Positions 4,902 through 5,300 of a DNA stretch of 5,300 nt are shown in pieces; position 1 is the stretch's first letter; each line of letters starts with the position of its first letter. The translations under genes and the position numbers were made by a program. The DNA lies in contig JAHECH010000363.1 in the NCBI GenBank assembly GCA_024641835.1, positions 1 through 5,300 on the forward strand, given 5' to 3'. The notes beneath the pieces were generated by a model, which saw only the letters and a program-made list of their open reading frames with translations, was not told the DNA's origin and did no database searches. The DNA comes from Deltaproteobacteria bacterium (lineage in GTDB: Bacteria > Desulfobacterota > DSM-4660 > Desulfatiglandales > HGW-15).

Positions 4902-5300
4902 ACAGGATCGGCTCCCTATCCAGCCGGTTAACAAGCCCATCCTCTGCAGCCCCTATGAGGAGCCCGCCGCGCACTGGGTCTATGACACGGAGACGGGCGA
5001 CGCGTTTCAACTGGAAGGAAGGCGGCCTGCGAGCTACTGGTACAGAACTCAGAAAACCGGCACCGCGCAGCAGAGACTTGCCTTCATGGCAGAAGAGGAA
5101 AGGGACGACCTGCCCCTTGTGAATCTCCTGCGGGAGGATGTGAAGCGATGGCGACTGAGCAACTATGACCGGCCAAAAGCCGCGCCCGTGACAAAGCAGC
5201 TTCTGGCCCACTGGCGGCGGTCCGACAGAATACGCCGTCTCTTTTTCTGCCAGCTTGAGGCAGTGGAAACCATCATCTACCTCAATGAAGTCCTCGTCTC
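4888..5300 (+). CDS. Type III-like restriction enzyme (DEAD/DEAH helicase-nuclease, BPTD_3080-type), N-terminal part, 3' end outside window
   Basis: The frame opens at ATG 4888 and stays open for 137 codons to the window edge. The visible sequence begins MAKPEQDRLPIQPVNKP and carries PILCSPYEEPAAHWVYD (17-33), RRPASYWYRTQKTG (45-58), EEERDDLPLVNLLREDVKRW (70-89) and RRLFFCQLEAVETIIYL (116-132). I recognise these blocks as the N-terminus of the family annotated as BPTD_3080-type restriction endonucleases. The FFCQLEAVET block corresponds to the Q-motif-like segment that precedes the Walker A loop of the helicase domain; Walker A, DEAH and any nuclease motif would lie downstream. It would cleave or translocate on DNA lacking the partner's methylation. 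The start is supported by a Shine-Dalgarno seven bases upstream and by the 14-base overlap with the methyltransferase gene. The assignment rests on family memory of the N-terminus alone, so nuclease activity is unproven here. Confidence 0.8.
   Translation, partial: MAKPEQDRLPIQPVNKPILCSPYEEPAAHWVYDTETGDAFQLEGRRPASYWYRTQKTGTAQQRLAFMAEEERDDLPLVNLLREDVKRWRLSNYDRPKAAPVTKQLLAHWRRSDRIRRLFFCQLEAVETIIYLNEVLV

Noticed and set aside
4846..5211. 121-codon frame on the - strand opposite the restriction gene
   Set aside because: The opposite strand encodes recognisable conserved restriction-enzyme blocks across the same bases; this is an antisense shadow.

Overview
The window looks like chromosomal DNA from a free-living Gram-negative bacterium of moderately high GC. 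The best guess is a member of the Desulfobacterota (the former Deltaproteobacteria). This rests on recalled resemblance of the protease tail, the SfsA-DUF123 architecture and the methyltransferase to proteins of that group, not on any search. All four supported genes lie on the + strand; I see no tRNA, rRNA, CRISPR array, transposase or phage gene.

Layout. (1) Positions 1-507 hold the C-terminal part of a trypsin-like (HtrA/DegP-type) serine protease, including its catalytic GSSGGP motif, followed by a proline-rich linker and a small C-terminal domain. (2) After 39 bases comes 547-1719, a two-domain SfsA protein starting at TTG, in which the SfsA OB-plus-nuclease module is fused to a DUF123 GIY-YIG-like nuclease domain. 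These two genes may share a transcript. (3) A 107-base gap (1720-1826) carries a plausible sigma-70 promoter, a perfect 12-bp palindrome and a Shine-Dalgarno sequence. (4) Positions 1827-4901 encode a 1024-residue beta-class adenine-specific DNA methyltransferase with a long uncharacterised C-terminal region. (5) Overlapping its end by 14 bases, 4888-5300 begins a gene resembling the N-terminus of the BPTD_3080-type family of type III-like restriction helicases; it runs off the window.

How they work together. Genes 4 and 5 form a compact restriction-modification pair: the large methyltransferase would mark adenines in a target site and the helicase-nuclease would act on unmarked DNA. The promoter and palindrome in the gap suggest the pair has its own transcription start and possibly its own regulation. 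The protease and SfsA-DUF123 genes look like chromosomal neighbours and have no evident role in the restriction system.

Main oddities. Inside the methyltransferase, the segment between its two catalytic motifs (the presumed target-recognition domain) is clearly AT-richer than its flanks, as expected of a swapped specificity cassette. Just after the catalytic domain, a C-rich/G-rich palindromic repeat of about 75 bases is read in frame as a Pro/Ser/Gly-rich linker and fits the G-quadruplex pattern on both strands. The SfsA-DUF123 fusion keeps the apparent active-site residues of two different nuclease folds in one chain. I did not find a clearly unprecedented system; the large methyltransferase C-terminal region and the two-nuclease SfsA protein are the least understood parts.
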